A stretch of DNA of 64,000 nt, from NCBI GenBank assembly GCA_041628225.1, contig JBFKPQ010000001.1, positions 99,722 to 163,721 on the forward strand. Direction: 5' to 3'. Below the pieces are notes generated by a model. That model saw only the letters and a list, made by a program, of their open reading frames with translations. It did no database searches and had not been told where the DNA came from. Source of the DNA: JBFKPQ01 sp041628225 (GTDB lineage: Bacteria > Actinomycetota > Acidimicrobiia > Spongiisociales > JAENVV01). A program made the position numbers and the translations under genes. Positions 24,287-33,564 of this stretch are shown one piece after another; the first letter of the stretch is position 1; each line of letters begins with the position of its first letter.

Positions 24287-26110
24287 ATGGCTCCCTCCTT
24301 TCGGAACGTCGCTCTGATCGCGCACGTCGACCATGGCAAGACGACCCTCGTCGACGCCATGCTCGGCGCAACCGGCGTGTTCGCCGATCATCAGGCGCGT
24401 GTCGACCGCGTCATGGATTCGAACGACCAAGAGCGCGAGCGAGGTATCACGATTCTCGCCAAGGCGGCATCCGTCGAGTGGAGGGGAACGAGGATCAATC
24501 TCGTGGACACGCCGGGCCACGCCGATTTCGGCGGCGAGGTCGAGCGAGCTCTGGCGCTCGTCGACGGCGTCTTGCTCTTGGTCGACGCCGCCGAAGGCCC
24601 GATGCCGCAGACCCGCTACGTGCTCTCGAAAGCTCTGGCTCGCCATCTCCCCGCGGTCGTCGTCATCAACAAGGTCGATCGGGCCGACGCCCGACCCGAC
24701 GCGGTGATCGATGAGATCTACGAGTTGTTCTTCGACCTCGACGCCGACGATCACCACATCGAGTTTCCGATCGTGTCCGCCATCGCCAGAGAAGGCCGCG
24801 CCCTGGCGGGAATCGGCATCCCCGACGCGGACGCCGACTTGGCGCCGCTCCTCGATGCCATCGTGGAGACGTTGCCCGCCCCGGGGGGCGACCCGACGGC
24901 GCCGCTCCAAGCGATCGTCACCAACCTCGACGCCTCCGACTATCTCGGTCGCCTGGCCATCGGCCGGGTCGTCAACGGGACCCTGCAGAAGGGTGACCAG
25001 GTTGCTCTGCTCGGTGTGCGTGAAGAGGCCCCGATCAAACGGAGGCTCACCCAGCTCCTGGGCTTCGCCGGCCTCGGCCGAGAAGAGGTCGGAGAACGCG
25101 CCGCTGGAGATCTGTTCGTCGTCGCCGGATTTCCTGAAGTGGAGATCGGTGACACGATCGCCGATCCGAACCACCTGGAGCCACTGCCGCGCCTCGAAGT
25201 GGATGAGCCGGTGTTGCGCATGACGTTCGGCGTCAACACCTCGCCGATGGCCGGTCGGGCAGGCACGTTTCTGACCTCCCGACAGATCAGGCAACGACTG
25301 GAACGCGAAGTCCTCGGCAACGTCTCCATTCGGATCGCCGAGACATCATCTCCCGAGATCATCGAGGTGGCCGGCCGGGGCGAGCTCCAGTTGGCTGTCC
25401 TCATCGAATCGATGCGACGAGAAGGCTACGAACTCCAGGTGAGCCGCCCGGAGGTGATTTTGCGTGAGATCGACGGCGCTCCCCATGAGCCCATGGAGCG
25501 GGCGGTGGTCGACGTACCGGACGAGTATGTCGGCGTCGTGACCCAGACCGCCGCTCCCCGCCGCGGCACGATCGTCGACATGCGGCCCGGCGATGCCGGT
25601 CGCACCGTCATCACCCTGACGGCGCCCGCCCGAGGCCTGCTCGGATTCCGCTCCCTCCTGATGACGGCGACCCGCGGCACCGCCATGGTGCATCAGCATT
25701 TCGACGGATGGATGCCGTGGGCCGGCGACCTGCCGCACCGCCAGGGCGGCGCCATGATCGCCGATCGCTTTGGCGCCGTCACGGCCTTTGCCCTCGACAA
25801 TCTCCAAAAGCGCGGCGAACTGTTCGTGCATCCCGGCGACGAGGTATACGAAGGCATGGTGATCGGCGAGGTGTCGCGCGACGAGCAGATGGTCGTCAAC
25901 GCCACGAAGGGCAAGCAGTTGACGAACATCCGAACGCACGCCTCGGACGAGGCCATCAAGCTGAAACCGCCGAGGGAGATCACGCTCGAGATGGCGATCG
26001 AGTGGATCGCCGACGACGAGTTGGTCGAGGTGACGCCCGACGCAATTCGGATCCGCAAGCGGTATCTCGCCGAACACGAACGCAAGATCGCCGCCAAGGC
26101 CGGCCGGTAG
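24287..26110 (+). CDS. typA: Ribosome-associated GTPase TypA/BipA
   Basis: 607 residues from ATG 24287 (ATG 24275 is an alternative); length is usual for BipA. The G domain shows AHVDHGKTTLVDAML (G1), the R-G-I-T-I effector (G2), VDTPGHADFGGEVER (G3) and INKVDRADA (G4). Domains II and III follow, then the EF-G domain V-like part with GELQLAVLIESMRREGYE and the BipA-specific C-terminal domain (ATKGKQLTNIRTHASDEAIKL). It is a translational GTPase that binds the 70S ribosome and aids assembly or stress adaptation. The longer open frame upstream overlaps the antisense subtilase gene and is not coding. Confidence 0.97.
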   Translation: MAPSFRNVALIAHVDHGKTTLVDAMLGATGVFADHQARVDRVMDSNDQERERGITILAKAASVEWRGTRINLVDTPGHADFGGEVERALALVDGVLLLVDAAEGPMPQTRYVLSKALARHLPAVVVINKVDRADARPDAVIDEIYELFFDLDADDHHIEFPIVSAIAREGRALAGIGIPDADADLAPLLDAIVETLPAPGGDPTAPLQAIVTNLDASDYLGRLAIGRVVNGTLQKGDQVALLGVREEAPIKRRLTQLLGFAGLGREEVGERAAGDLFVVAGFPEVEIGDTIADPNHLEPLPRLEVDEPVLRMTFGVNTSPMAGRAGTFLTSRQIRQRLEREVLGNVSIRIAETSSPEIIEVAGRGELQLAVLIESMRREGYELQVSRPEVILREIDGAPHEPMERAVVDVPDEYVGVVTQTAAPRRGTIVDMRPGDAGRTVITLTAPARGLLGFRSLLMTATRGTAMVHQHFDGWMPWAGDLPHRQGGAMIADRFGAVTAFALDNLQKRGELFVHPGDEVYEGMVIGEVSRDEQMVVNATKGKQLTNIRTHASDEAIKLKPPREITLEMAIEWIADDELVEVTPDAIRIRKRYLAEHERKIAAKAGR

Positions 26111-26140
26111 CCGCCCACCTCTGGCACACTGTAGAGTTCC

Positions 26141-27307
26141 ATGCTCGCCGGTCTCTTCTTCACCTACGGATTCGTCACCGTCGTCTCGACCGTGAACGCC
26201 CTGCGCAAGCCGGTACCACCGACCGCCAAGCTCCCACCGTTGTGGTTGCCGGCCATGCTCGTCGCCGAACTGGCGCCGTACATCGTCCTGAGCCGCGGGG
26301 CGCTGGCATCGTTGTTCGTTTGGACCGGTGGCTTGACCACGTTCGTGGGCCGGGCCGGAGTTGTGCTCGTCGGGGTGAGCCTCGTCGGGATGATTCCGGT
26401 GTCCATTCGCAACGAACGGGCCGTTCGTCTCTTGGGTGGCCGCGCCGCCGATACCGACCTGGTGCAGCGGCTGATCGATTGGTTCGACCGGCGTCCACGT
26501 CCGGTTCCCGAGGGCGTCGAACTCGACTGTGGCCTCGAGTATGCGCCCGGACTCACCGTGGATCTGTACCGACCGACTTCGAGCGGCAGCAACCGGCCCA
26601 TGTTCCTCTACCTGCACGGTGGGTCGTGGACCGGCGGTGACCCGCACCGGCAGGCGCGCACGTTGTTTCATCAACTCGCCCGCGAAGGGTGGCTCGTATT
26701 GACAGCACGGTATCCGTTGTCGCCGGCGGCCACGTTCCCCGACCATCTCGTCGGTGTGAAGCAAGCCATCGTTTGGGCGAAGCAGCATGCGCCCGCCCTG
26801 GGCGGCGATCCAGGACGGCTCGTCATCGGCGGCGGAAGCGCCGGAGGGCACCTCGCCGCTCTGGCGGCGCTCACCGCCGGCGATCCGACGTTCCAGCCCG
26901 GCTTCGAGACGGCCGACACGTCGGTGCGCGCCTGCGTGCCGATGTATGGCATCTATGACTTCTTGAACCGCCATCGCACCCGCCACGACTGGCCGGTGAT
27001 CCCACGTGCGGTCATGAAGGCAACACCCGAACAAGACCCGGGTCGCTATGCAGCCGCATCGCCGCTCGATCAGATCTCGGTCGATGCACCCGCCTTTGTG
27101 GTCGTGCACGGGTCCTACGATTCCCTCGTCCCCCCCGACGAGGCCCACCACTTCGTCGATGCGCTCCGCGCCACGTCCCGCCGCGCAGTGCACTACCTCG
27201 AGGTCTTCGCCGCCCAGCACGGATTCGATGCGGTGGCCTCCCCGCGCACCAGGGCGATGGCGGTCGCGGTCGCCCGGCGACTCGAAATCGTGCTCCAGTC
27301 GGCCTGA
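26141..27307 (+). CDS. Membrane-anchored alpha/beta-hydrolase (HSL/BD-FAE-type esterase)
   Basis: 388 residues. The first 90 residues carry two or three hydrophobic segments (1-20, 33-52, 55-88). The hydrolase domain from about 125 has the oxyanion motif YLHGGSWTGG (158-166), the nucleophile S233 in GGGSAGGHLA, the acid in HGSYDSLVPP and the catalytic His in AAQHGFD. This is the hormone-sensitive-lipase/carboxylesterase arrangement; the substrate is unknown. It lies 30 bases after typA and may be co-transcribed. Confidence 0.9.
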   Translation: MLAGLFFTYGFVTVVSTVNALRKPVPPTAKLPPLWLPAMLVAELAPYIVLSRGALASLFVWTGGLTTFVGRAGVVLVGVSLVGMIPVSIRNERAVRLLGGRAADTDLVQRLIDWFDRRPRPVPEGVELDCGLEYAPGLTVDLYRPTSSGSNRPMFLYLHGGSWTGGDPHRQARTLFHQLAREGWLVLTARYPLSPAATFPDHLVGVKQAIVWAKQHAPALGGDPGRLVIGGGSAGGHLAALAALTAGDPTFQPGFETADTSVRACVPMYGIYDFLNRHRTRHDWPVIPRAVMKATPEQDPGRYAAASPLDQISVDAPAFVVVHGSYDSLVPPDEAHHFVDALRATSRRAVHYLEVFAAQHGFDAVASPRTRAMAVAVARRLEIVLQSA

Positions 27308-27325
27308 GCCTCGACCCGAGGGCGG

Positions 27326-27331
27326 TAACGT
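27326..27331 (+). promoter_or_regulatory. Candidate -10 box of a leaderless promoter for the Na/Pi cotransporter gene
   Basis: TAACGT, eight bases, ATG 27340; no ribosome site at this start. Confidence 0.45.
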
Positions 27332-27339
27332 GGGCCGCC

Positions 27340-29001
27340 ATGAGCATCCTCCAGGAGACGTCGTCGGGAATCGACATGTTCGTTCTGCTGACGGCGCTGT
27401 TCGGCGGCCTGGCCATCTTCCTGCTCGGCATGGACCGGATGACGGATGCGCTGCGAGTGGTGGCCGGCGATCGCCTTCGCTCGATCCTGCACCGGTTGAC
27501 CTCGAATCCGTTCATGGGCATGCTCACGGGTGCCGGGGTCACCGCCGTGATCCAATCCTCATCGGTGACGACGGTGCTCGTCGTTGGGTTCATCACGTCC
27601 GAGCTCATGACGGTCACCCAGTCGGTGGGCGTCATCATCGGTGCCAACGTCGGAACGACGGTCACCGCACAGATCATCTCGTTCAACGTCACGCGGTACG
27701 CACTCTTGCTCGTCGCCATCGGATTCGGCGTGTCGTTCTTTGCGAAACGGGACGATCGCAGAGCACAAGGAGCCGTGCTCATGGGTCTCGGTCTCGTGTT
27801 CTTCGGCATGGGCGTGATGGGCGATGCGATGCGGCCCCTTCGTACGCACGAACCCTTCATCGACGCCATGGCGGCCATGGCGAATCCGCTCATCGGCATC
27901 GCCGTGGCGGCGCTCTTCACCGCACTGGTCCAGTCGTCATCGGCCACGACGGGGCTCGTCATCGTCCTGGCGATCCAGGGGCTCATCAGCCTCGAGGCGG
28001 GTATCGCACTCGTGTTCGGCGCCAACATCGGAACCTCCGTGACGGCGCTCCTCGCCGCCATCGGCAAACCGAGGGACGCGCTTCGCGCGGGCGTCGTCCA
28101 CACGCTCTTCAACGTGGTCGGCGTCGTCGTGTGGCTGCCTTTCATTGGTGTGCTGGCGCGGCTCGTGGAGAACTTGGGCGGCGACGTGGCCCGCCAGGTC
28201 GCCAACGCTCACACGACCTTCAACGTCATCAATGCCCTGCTGTTCATCGGCTTCACCCGCCAGCTCGCCGATCTCGCCATGCGCCTCGTGCCGTCCCGTC
28301 CCGAGGCCGAAGAGACCGCCATCCGCGCCAAGTACCTCGACCGCGAACTGTTGCGGACCCCGTCGCTTGCTCTGGACCGTGCGCGGCTCGAGCTGCTGCG
28401 GATGGCCGACCGAGTCCGCACGATGCTGGCCGACATCCTGCCCGCTCTCCTCGACGGTCCGCGCGCCGCCTTGGCAGATGTCGAGGAGCTCGACGACGAG
28501 GTCGATACGCTGCACGGCCACATCATCACGTACCTCGGGCAGATCTCGAAGCGATCGCTGGGCGAGCGCGACACCGATGAGCTGATCGGGCTCATGGAGG
28601 CAACGAACAACCTCGAGGCGATCGGCGACATCATCGAGACAAACCTCGTCTCCCTGGGCTACGGCCGAATCGAGGGCGCGATCTCGGTCTCGGTGGACAC
28701 CCGCGAGGTGCTGACCGAGCTCCATGGGGCGGTCAGCGAGGCGTATGACCTGGCCATGCTCGCGGTGACCCAACGCAACCAAGAAGCGGCCCGTCAGGTA
28801 TCGGCGATGAAGAAGCAGGTCAACTCCCTCCAGCGGTCGGCCGCCGCACACCAGGCGACGCGTCTGGTGGCGGACGCTCCCCAACGCGTCGAGGCCTACC
28901 GGTTCGAAATCGACGTGATCGCCAATCTGCACCGGATCTTCTACTTCTCGCGTCGAACGGCGCGCGCCGCGGTGGCGGTCGAGGAACAGGCGCGCAGCTA
29001 G
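27340..29001 (+). CDS. Na/Pi cotransporter family protein with C-terminal PhoU-like domain
   Basis: 553 residues. The membrane domain (about 10-320) has the inverted-repeat hallmark of the NptA/SLC34 fold: two QSSS motifs, AVIQSSSVTT at about 68-77 and ALVQSSSATT at about 191-200, each followed by a G-x-N-I/V-G-T-T/S motif. The cytoplasmic C-terminus (about 340-553) is helical and reads like tandem PhoU helices. The predicted role is sodium-dependent phosphate uptake or efflux. The ATG is preceded by a TAACGT box, suggesting its own leaderless promoter. Its end overlaps by four bases the end of the convergent secreted-protein gene. Confidence 0.93.
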   Translation: MSILQETSSGIDMFVLLTALFGGLAIFLLGMDRMTDALRVVAGDRLRSILHRLTSNPFMGMLTGAGVTAVIQSSSVTTVLVVGFITSELMTVTQSVGVIIGANVGTTVTAQIISFNVTRYALLLVAIGFGVSFFAKRDDRRAQGAVLMGLGLVFFGMGVMGDAMRPLRTHEPFIDAMAAMANPLIGIAVAALFTALVQSSSATTGLVIVLAIQGLISLEAGIALVFGANIGTSVTALLAAIGKPRDALRAGVVHTLFNVVGVVVWLPFIGVLARLVENLGGDVARQVANAHTTFNVINALLFIGFTRQLADLAMRLVPSRPEAEETAIRAKYLDRELLRTPSLALDRARLELLRMADRVRTMLADILPALLDGPRAALADVEELDDEVDTLHGHIITYLGQISKRSLGERDTDELIGLMEATNNLEAIGDIIETNLVSLGYGRIEGAISVSVDTREVLTELHGAVSEAYDLAMLAVTQRNQEAARQVSAMKKQVNSLQRSAAAHQATRLVADAPQRVEAYRFEIDVIANLHRIFYFSRRTARAAVAVEEQARS

Positions 29002-29741
29002 CGGCGGTGCAGATGCACGTCCCGAACGGTGACGGCGTACGCGTCTCCGGCGTGATTTCCGTCGAGTTGGATGGCAACGGCGACGATCGGTGCGATGCCT
29101 CCGGCCGGAACCGAGCCGACGTCGAGTCTGGTCCGGTGCGTCGCTCCGTCGATGGTGAAACTCCGCAATTCGGTGCCGCGCTTGGTCACGCGACCCTGGA
29201 GTTCGAGGCGGTGGCTGCCGGGCGTGAGCGGCGCCGGGATGCCCAGTGACATCCATCCGCCTGCCGGATCCCAGTACCTCCACTCCGGTCCGTTGGGGCC
29301 GACGTTGGTCCACTGGATGGCCCATTCGTGCCGGCGCTGACCATCCCACGCACTGACGACGAACTCGATCGCCTGGACGACCGATGGTGCACCCTGATTG
29401 GCGAGGGTCGTTTCCGGCAGATCGAATTCGAGCTCGAGCATGTAGGTGGAGTCGGGGCTCTGGAAAGTCAGGTGGCGATAGAAGTGCACGTTGGCGTACG
29501 GGTCACCGCCGCCGACCAGGGTGAGTCCCTCTGGGCCGGCCGAGCGTGACCACGACGCCGATCCTTCGCAGTAGGCGCCCCAAGCCTCGGCGATCGCTTC
29601 GAGCTGGGTCCCGCTCTCGGCCGGGGTCACGACCGGACCCGCATCGCACGAGTTGGCCTGGACGACGAGGGTGGGCACGCACGCCATGAACCCCAGGGAC
29701 AGCGCGGCTGTCCACCGAAGGTGCCTCCCAAACCCTTCCAT
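28998..29741 (-). CDS. Secreted protein of unknown function
   Basis: 247 residues with a cleavable signal peptide (about 1-29, hydrophobic core AALSLGFMACVPTLVV). The mature part is beta-rich with many Trp and Gly (H-F-Y-R-H-L-T-F-Q, then W-A-I-Q-W-T-N-V-G-P-N-G-P-E-W-R-Y-W-D-P-A-G-G-W, given here as spaced residues) and resembles a jelly-roll/concanavalin-like carbohydrate or lectin fold. No catalytic motif is recognisable. Two Cys near the N-terminus and one at about 58 could form a disulfide. It has a leaderless-type start (TAACGT six bases before ATG) and is divergent from the enoyl-CoA hydratase gene. Confidence 0.72.
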   Translation of the reverse strand: MEGFGRHLRWTAALSLGFMACVPTLVVQANSCDAGPVVTPAESGTQLEAIAEAWGAYCEGSASWSRSAGPEGLTLVGGGDPYANVHFYRHLTFQSPDSTYMLELEFDLPETTLANQGAPSVVQAIEFVVSAWDGQRRHEWAIQWTNVGPNGPEWRYWDPAGGWMSLGIPAPLTPGSHRLELQGRVTKRGTELRSFTIDGATHRTRLDVGSVPAGGIAPIVAVAIQLDGNHAGDAYAVTVRDVHLHRR

Positions 29742-29747
29742 ACCCTG

Positions 29748-29753
29748 ACGTTA
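29748..29753 (-). promoter_or_regulatory. Candidate -10 box of a leaderless promoter for the secreted-protein gene
   Basis: TAACGT, six bases, ATG 29741 on the minus strand. The same hexamer is used at the Na/Pi cotransporter gene on the other side. Confidence 0.45.
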
Positions 29754-29805
29754 CTCACCGCGGTCGCGTCACAAGCGTTTGGCTGCTCGCGAGGGGTGGC
29801 ATCTC

Positions 29806-29811
29806 TACGAT
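29806..29811 (+). promoter_or_regulatory. Candidate -10 box of a leaderless promoter for the enoyl-CoA hydratase gene
   Basis: TACGAT, seven bases, ATG 29819. The box overlaps the alternative ATG at 29810, which would then not be in the transcript. Confidence 0.45.
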
Positions 29812-29818
29812 GGCGGTC

Positions 29819-30565
29819 ATGATCCAGCTCGAGGTCGTCGGGTCCGTCGCAACGTTGCGCCTCGACGACCCGGCGCGGTTGAATGCGCTCGGCACGGACA
29901 TGCTCGGAGCCATCATCGACGCATGTGATGCGCTCGCTTCGGAGGTGCGAGTCCTCGTCGTTGCCGGGGTCGGTAGGGCTTTCACCGCGGGAGCCGATCT
30001 GGCCGTGTTCGAGAGACATCTCAGTGCTGCGGAGGCCGATCTCGGGTGGCGGATGGCGGATGCCGTCGAGTCGGTGGCCGCCATCACCATCGCTCAGATT
30101 CATGGCGCGTGCGTGGGCGGCGGTGTCGTGCTGGCCGCCGCCTGTGATCTGCGGGTCGCAGCACTCGACACGTATTTCTCGATACCGGAGATCGATCTCG
30201 GTATCCCTCTCGCCTGGGGTGGGATCCCGCGCCTGCTGCGAGAGTTCCCCCCGGCCGTGGCGCGCGACCTCGTGCTGACCGGACGGCAGTTCTCGGCTTC
30301 CGAAGCCACCGGGTTCGGGTTCCTCAACGCCGTGGTGCCGGCCGAGGAACTCGACCAGCACGTCAGGGAGTATGCGGCCGGATTGGCGGCCAAACCGGCG
30401 GCGGTGCTCGCCGCCAACAAACGCGGGTTTGCCGCGGCGCTGGCAGCCACACGGGGCCGGCCGTGGGAGGACGCCCACAGGCTGCTGGAAGCCTTGTCCG
30501 ACCCCGAATCACGGGAGGCGGCGTCGGCCTACCTGGCGAGACTTCGTAGCCGCGACGGCGGATGA
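29819..30565 (+). CDS. Enoyl-CoA hydratase/isomerase family protein
   Basis: 248 residues from ATG 29819 (ATG 29810 three codons earlier is possible, but the -10 box favours 29819). The crotonase fold is shown by NALGTDM, the CoA/oxyanion loop A-G-V-G-R-A-F-T-A-G-A-D-L around 55-66, and I-H-G-A-C-V-G-G-G-V-V-L-A-A-A-C-D-L near 100-117 with the second oxyanion Gly. The usual hydratase Glu pair is partly present (P-E-I-D-L-G-I), so hydratase or isomerase activity cannot be settled. Tail-to-tail overlap of 37 bases with the transglutaminase gene. Confidence 0.92.
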   Translation: MIQLEVVGSVATLRLDDPARLNALGTDMLGAIIDACDALASEVRVLVVAGVGRAFTAGADLAVFERHLSAAEADLGWRMADAVESVAAITIAQIHGACVGGGVVLAAACDLRVAALDTYFSIPEIDLGIPLAWGGIPRLLREFPPAVARDLVLTGRQFSASEATGFGFLNAVVPAEELDQHVREYAAGLAAKPAAVLAANKRGFAAALAATRGRPWEDAHRLLEALSDPESREAASAYLARLRSRDGG

Positions 30566-32658
30566 GCCGTCAGGATCGCGTCGAGGGTCTCCTCGATGTC
30601 ATGTTTGCGTTCCGGTGAGAGGTCGGCCGTCCCGAACGCGGCATCGTCGATGGCCGCGGCGACTCCGACAAGCCTCTCGTCCGGGATCGGCCCGGCAACG
30701 AGGGCGTGCACGAACTCGACGGTCGTTTCGGCCGTGTCTCTGGGACGCCCACGCACCAGCCCGGCGTCGGCGAGCAATTCGTTCATGGCCTCGTCCCACG
30801 ATTGGCCTCGGCGTCGTCGGCGTTGCTCGAGCAGGCGGCCGGCGATCGAGACGAGGACGAGGGTGACCCCGCCGACGAGGGCAACCCGGAGCGCCCACGC
30901 AAGGGTCGAAGCGATCCGCGGCAGACGCGTCGACAGGTAGTCGAGGACGCCCGCTCCGGCGGTCGTCGGTGGCTCGGCATCCCCCGACAGCGGCACGGCA
31001 GCCGTGGGGTCGAACCCTTGCCATCCGATCCCCGGGAACCAGACCTCCGCCCACGAATGGGCATCGCTGGCCTTGACGTCGAAGAGACCCGTAAAGGGGT
31101 TTCTGTCACCGGGCACGTACCCGACGACGAGGCGGGCCGGTATCCCCTGTGACCGGAGCATCACCACGAGGCTCGAGCCGATCTGCTCACAGAAGCCTTG
31201 TTGCGTCTCGAAGAGGTAATGCTCCACGGCATCGGCCCCCGGCGGCAGTGGCGGGATGTCGAGGCTGTACGTCGTATTCGCCGCCATCCACGCCTCCAGC
31301 GCCCGGATCTTGTCGTAGGTCGTCGGGGCCGATGCGGTGACGGTCCGGGCCAGTTCGACGACGTTGTCGGGGACGTCGGGGAGCTGCAGGTATCGATCGG
31401 CGATGTCGTCGGGGACGCCGTGAACGAGCGGATCAGCCGCCCGGAGTGCCGTCTCGGTGACGTGTGGTCGATGGCTGACCACGGTGTACACCGTTTCCGA
31501 ACCGAGTTCGACGCCCGAGCGCAAGGTGCCGTCGGTGAGCTGGAACAGAAACCGTTCGGGGAAATAGACGTCCGTGATTCGGTAGGCGCCGAACACGACA
31601 TTGGGGCCGACCGCCTCGAGGTAGAAGGTCTGGATGAACTCCTCTCCGAAGGGTCGGTCGTCGCCCAACGTGGGCCGCGTCCTGATGGGAGTGTTACCGC
31701 CCACGACCGTCGCCTCATCGTCTGACAGGGTCCACGTTCGCCCGTCCCAGGTGTCGAAGGTCTGTCCACGCCAGAAGGCCGGCGCGGGTGCGCGCACCCG
31801 CATCACCAACTGGTCGTTGGGCCGTCCGCGCAGACTGGTGTCGAGCTGTTCGGCGAACCCGAAGTAGCCGAACGCGGCTCGGTTCGACCCATCCGAACCG
31901 GTTCCGGATTGGCCGCCGTTGCCGAGGCTGGGGTTCGAGAAGCCGCCGGGATTGGGGAGGGGGATCGACGACGGGAGGTTCATGGGGAAGGTGAACGCTC
32001 GACTCGACCGGGCGGCCGGCAAGACGAAGAACAGGATCATGCCTGCGATCACGACCATCGTGACGAGCCGTGCCACGGAGCCGGTCACACCGGCCGTGAG
32101 CGGCGCCGGGTTCGTCTCGAGCGCGGGGGCGTCGGTCAATTGGCTCCGGTAGGCGAGGGTGAGGCTGAGCACGAGACCGACGGCCCACAAGGCCATCCAG
32201 ATGCCGAGGAGCGGCGAGACGGACAGCGCGGCGGTGATCGACAGCATGGCCCCCGAGGACGCGAGGCTGAACATGAGATCTCGTCGGGCCGGGACATGCA
32301 ACGAGTGGAGCACCTGTACCCACACGAACAGTTCGGCGAGCGGGACCTGGACGTTGACGAACCCGGCCTGGGCGGCGGCGGCCAGATCCCCGACGAAGGC
32401 GATCAGGGCGGCTACGAGTCCGATCGCCAGAAAGCCTTTCAGGACGAGCGCGTCGGAGAAGCGCTGCGCGTACGACAGCGCAAACCCGGCGGGGACGCCC
32501 ACGAGTGCCGCAGCGGCGGGAGCCGTGCCGACGATGTCTTCGGCCAGCAGGGCGACGACTGCCACCATGACCGTGGCGCCCACGGCGACGCGAAGGGCGA
32601 CCGAGGGTTCGGGATCGATGGCGCGGTTGGCGTCCTTGATGGCCGACCAGACGCTCAC
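30529..32658 (-). CDS. Transglutaminase-like membrane protein (TgpA family)
   Basis: 709 residues from GTG 32658 (GTGA overlap with the DUF58 gene). About six membrane segments lie in residues 25-215. A large extracytoplasmic part follows, with a Gly/Ser/Asn-rich stretch (235-262) and then the transglutaminase core: C490 in QQGFCEQIG, H534 in SDAHSWAEVW, D550 in QGFDPTAAV. One more membrane helix (about 582-605) precedes a cytoplasmic DUF4129-like tail. The conserved cluster MoxR - DUF58 - TgpA suggests a chaperone-assisted envelope system. Upstream extensions of the frame are antisense shadows. Confidence 0.93.
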   Translation of the reverse strand: MSVWSAIKDANRAIDPEPSVALRVAVGATVMVAVVALLAEDIVGTAPAAAALVGVPAGFALSYAQRFSDALVLKGFLAIGLVAALIAFVGDLAAAAQAGFVNVQVPLAELFVWVQVLHSLHVPARRDLMFSLASSGAMLSITAALSVSPLLGIWMALWAVGLVLSLTLAYRSQLTDAPALETNPAPLTAGVTGSVARLVTMVVIAGMILFFVLPAARSSRAFTFPMNLPSSIPLPNPGGFSNPSLGNGGQSGTGSDGSNRAAFGYFGFAEQLDTSLRGRPNDQLVMRVRAPAPAFWRGQTFDTWDGRTWTLSDDEATVVGGNTPIRTRPTLGDDRPFGEEFIQTFYLEAVGPNVVFGAYRITDVYFPERFLFQLTDGTLRSGVELGSETVYTVVSHRPHVTETALRAADPLVHGVPDDIADRYLQLPDVPDNVVELARTVTASAPTTYDKIRALEAWMAANTTYSLDIPPLPPGADAVEHYLFETQQGFCEQIGSSLVVMLRSQGIPARLVVGYVPGDRNPFTGLFDVKASDAHSWAEVWFPGIGWQGFDPTAAVPLSGDAEPPTTAGAGVLDYLSTRLPRIASTLAWALRVALVGGVTLVLVSIAGRLLEQRRRRRGQSWDEAMNELLADAGLVRGRPRDTAETTVEFVHALVAGPIPDERLVGVAAAIDDAAFGTADLSPERKHDIEETLDAILTAHPPSRLRSLAR

Positions 32659-33563
32659 GACACGCCCGCCACGATCGTGGTGCCGGCTGACTCGGTCGAT
32701 GCGGGCAGTGGTCCAGGGGTGGCGCGTGCCAGGCGGCGACCCGCCTCGAGCATCGAGCCGACGAATCCGGCGTGGGGTCCGCCCGCCTCTGCCGTGTGGA
32801 GCGCAACGGGCCGACCCGCAGCCAATCCGGCCTGAACGAGTCCGGCCGCCACGGACGCTCTTCGCTCTGCCTCGTCGGCGTTCGTGTTCAGGTCCACCCG
32901 CACGGTCAAGAGCGGTGCGTCCGGAGATTCGAGTTCCTTCACGATCGGCTGGTCGGACCGGGCCGTTGCCGGCCAGTGCATGAGCCGAATCGGGTCGCCG
33001 ACCGAGTACTCCCGCACGGTGCGGACGGTTTCGCCTTGCCCCTGCCGGCTGCCACGATGCTCTTCGCCCGGCCGGGCGACGGACGGCGCGGCGGGCAGCC
33101 GCGCCGGTGTCACGCGCGGCGCCACCTCGATCGGATGCGGGAGCGTCAGTTTGATGCGGCGCGTCGCCCACGCCAGACCAAACGGTGCACCGCTTCGGAC
33201 CTCGACGGCCACCTCGTGGAGCAGCCCCCGGCGCTCGGCGATGACCCGCGCGTCGCCCGTTCCGCCCGACGCGCACACGGTCGTTCCGGCCGGCTCGACG
33301 GAGGTCAGGTGTACGCGGCTTCGGGTTTCGACGCGGAACCTGATGTCGAACGGTCGTCCCGCGAGCGCGTCGGTGGGCGCGTCGGCGTCGACCGTGACCG
33401 CTCGGAGCGAGAAGACGGGGCCCAGAATCCCTACGGCGATCACACCGAGCGACAGCGCCACCAGGACCACGAGCCATCCCGAACCCGTCGTTCGGCTCGC
33501 CACGAAGAAGGCGAGCGTCAGCAGGATCATCACGACGACGCCCCGAGTCGGCCCGAGTCGCAT
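32655..33563 (-). CDS. DUF58 domain-containing protein
   Basis: 302 residues. Two N-terminal membrane helices (about 8-24 and 28-50) are followed by a beta domain and the DUF58 signature V-R-E-Y-S-V-G-D-P-I-R-L-M-H-W-P-A-T-A-R at about 183-202. The C-terminal part is a short, von-Willebrand-A-like region (L-T-V-R-V-D-L-N). Members are encoded between MoxR ATPases and transglutaminase-like proteins, as here; biochemical role unknown. Starts one base after the MoxR stop and overlaps the next gene by four bases. Confidence 0.92.
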   Translation of the reverse strand: MRLGPTRGVVVMILLTLAFFVASRTTGSGWLVVLVALSLGVIAVGILGPVFSLRAVTVDADAPTDALAGRPFDIRFRVETRSRVHLTSVEPAGTTVCASGGTGDARVIAERRGLLHEVAVEVRSGAPFGLAWATRRIKLTLPHPIEVAPRVTPARLPAAPSVARPGEEHRGSRQGQGETVRTVREYSVGDPIRLMHWPATARSDQPIVKELESPDAPLLTVRVDLNTNADEAERRASVAAGLVQAGLAAGRPVALHTAEAGGPHAGFVGSMLEAGRRLARATPGPLPASTESAGTTIVAGVS

Positions 33564-33564
33564 C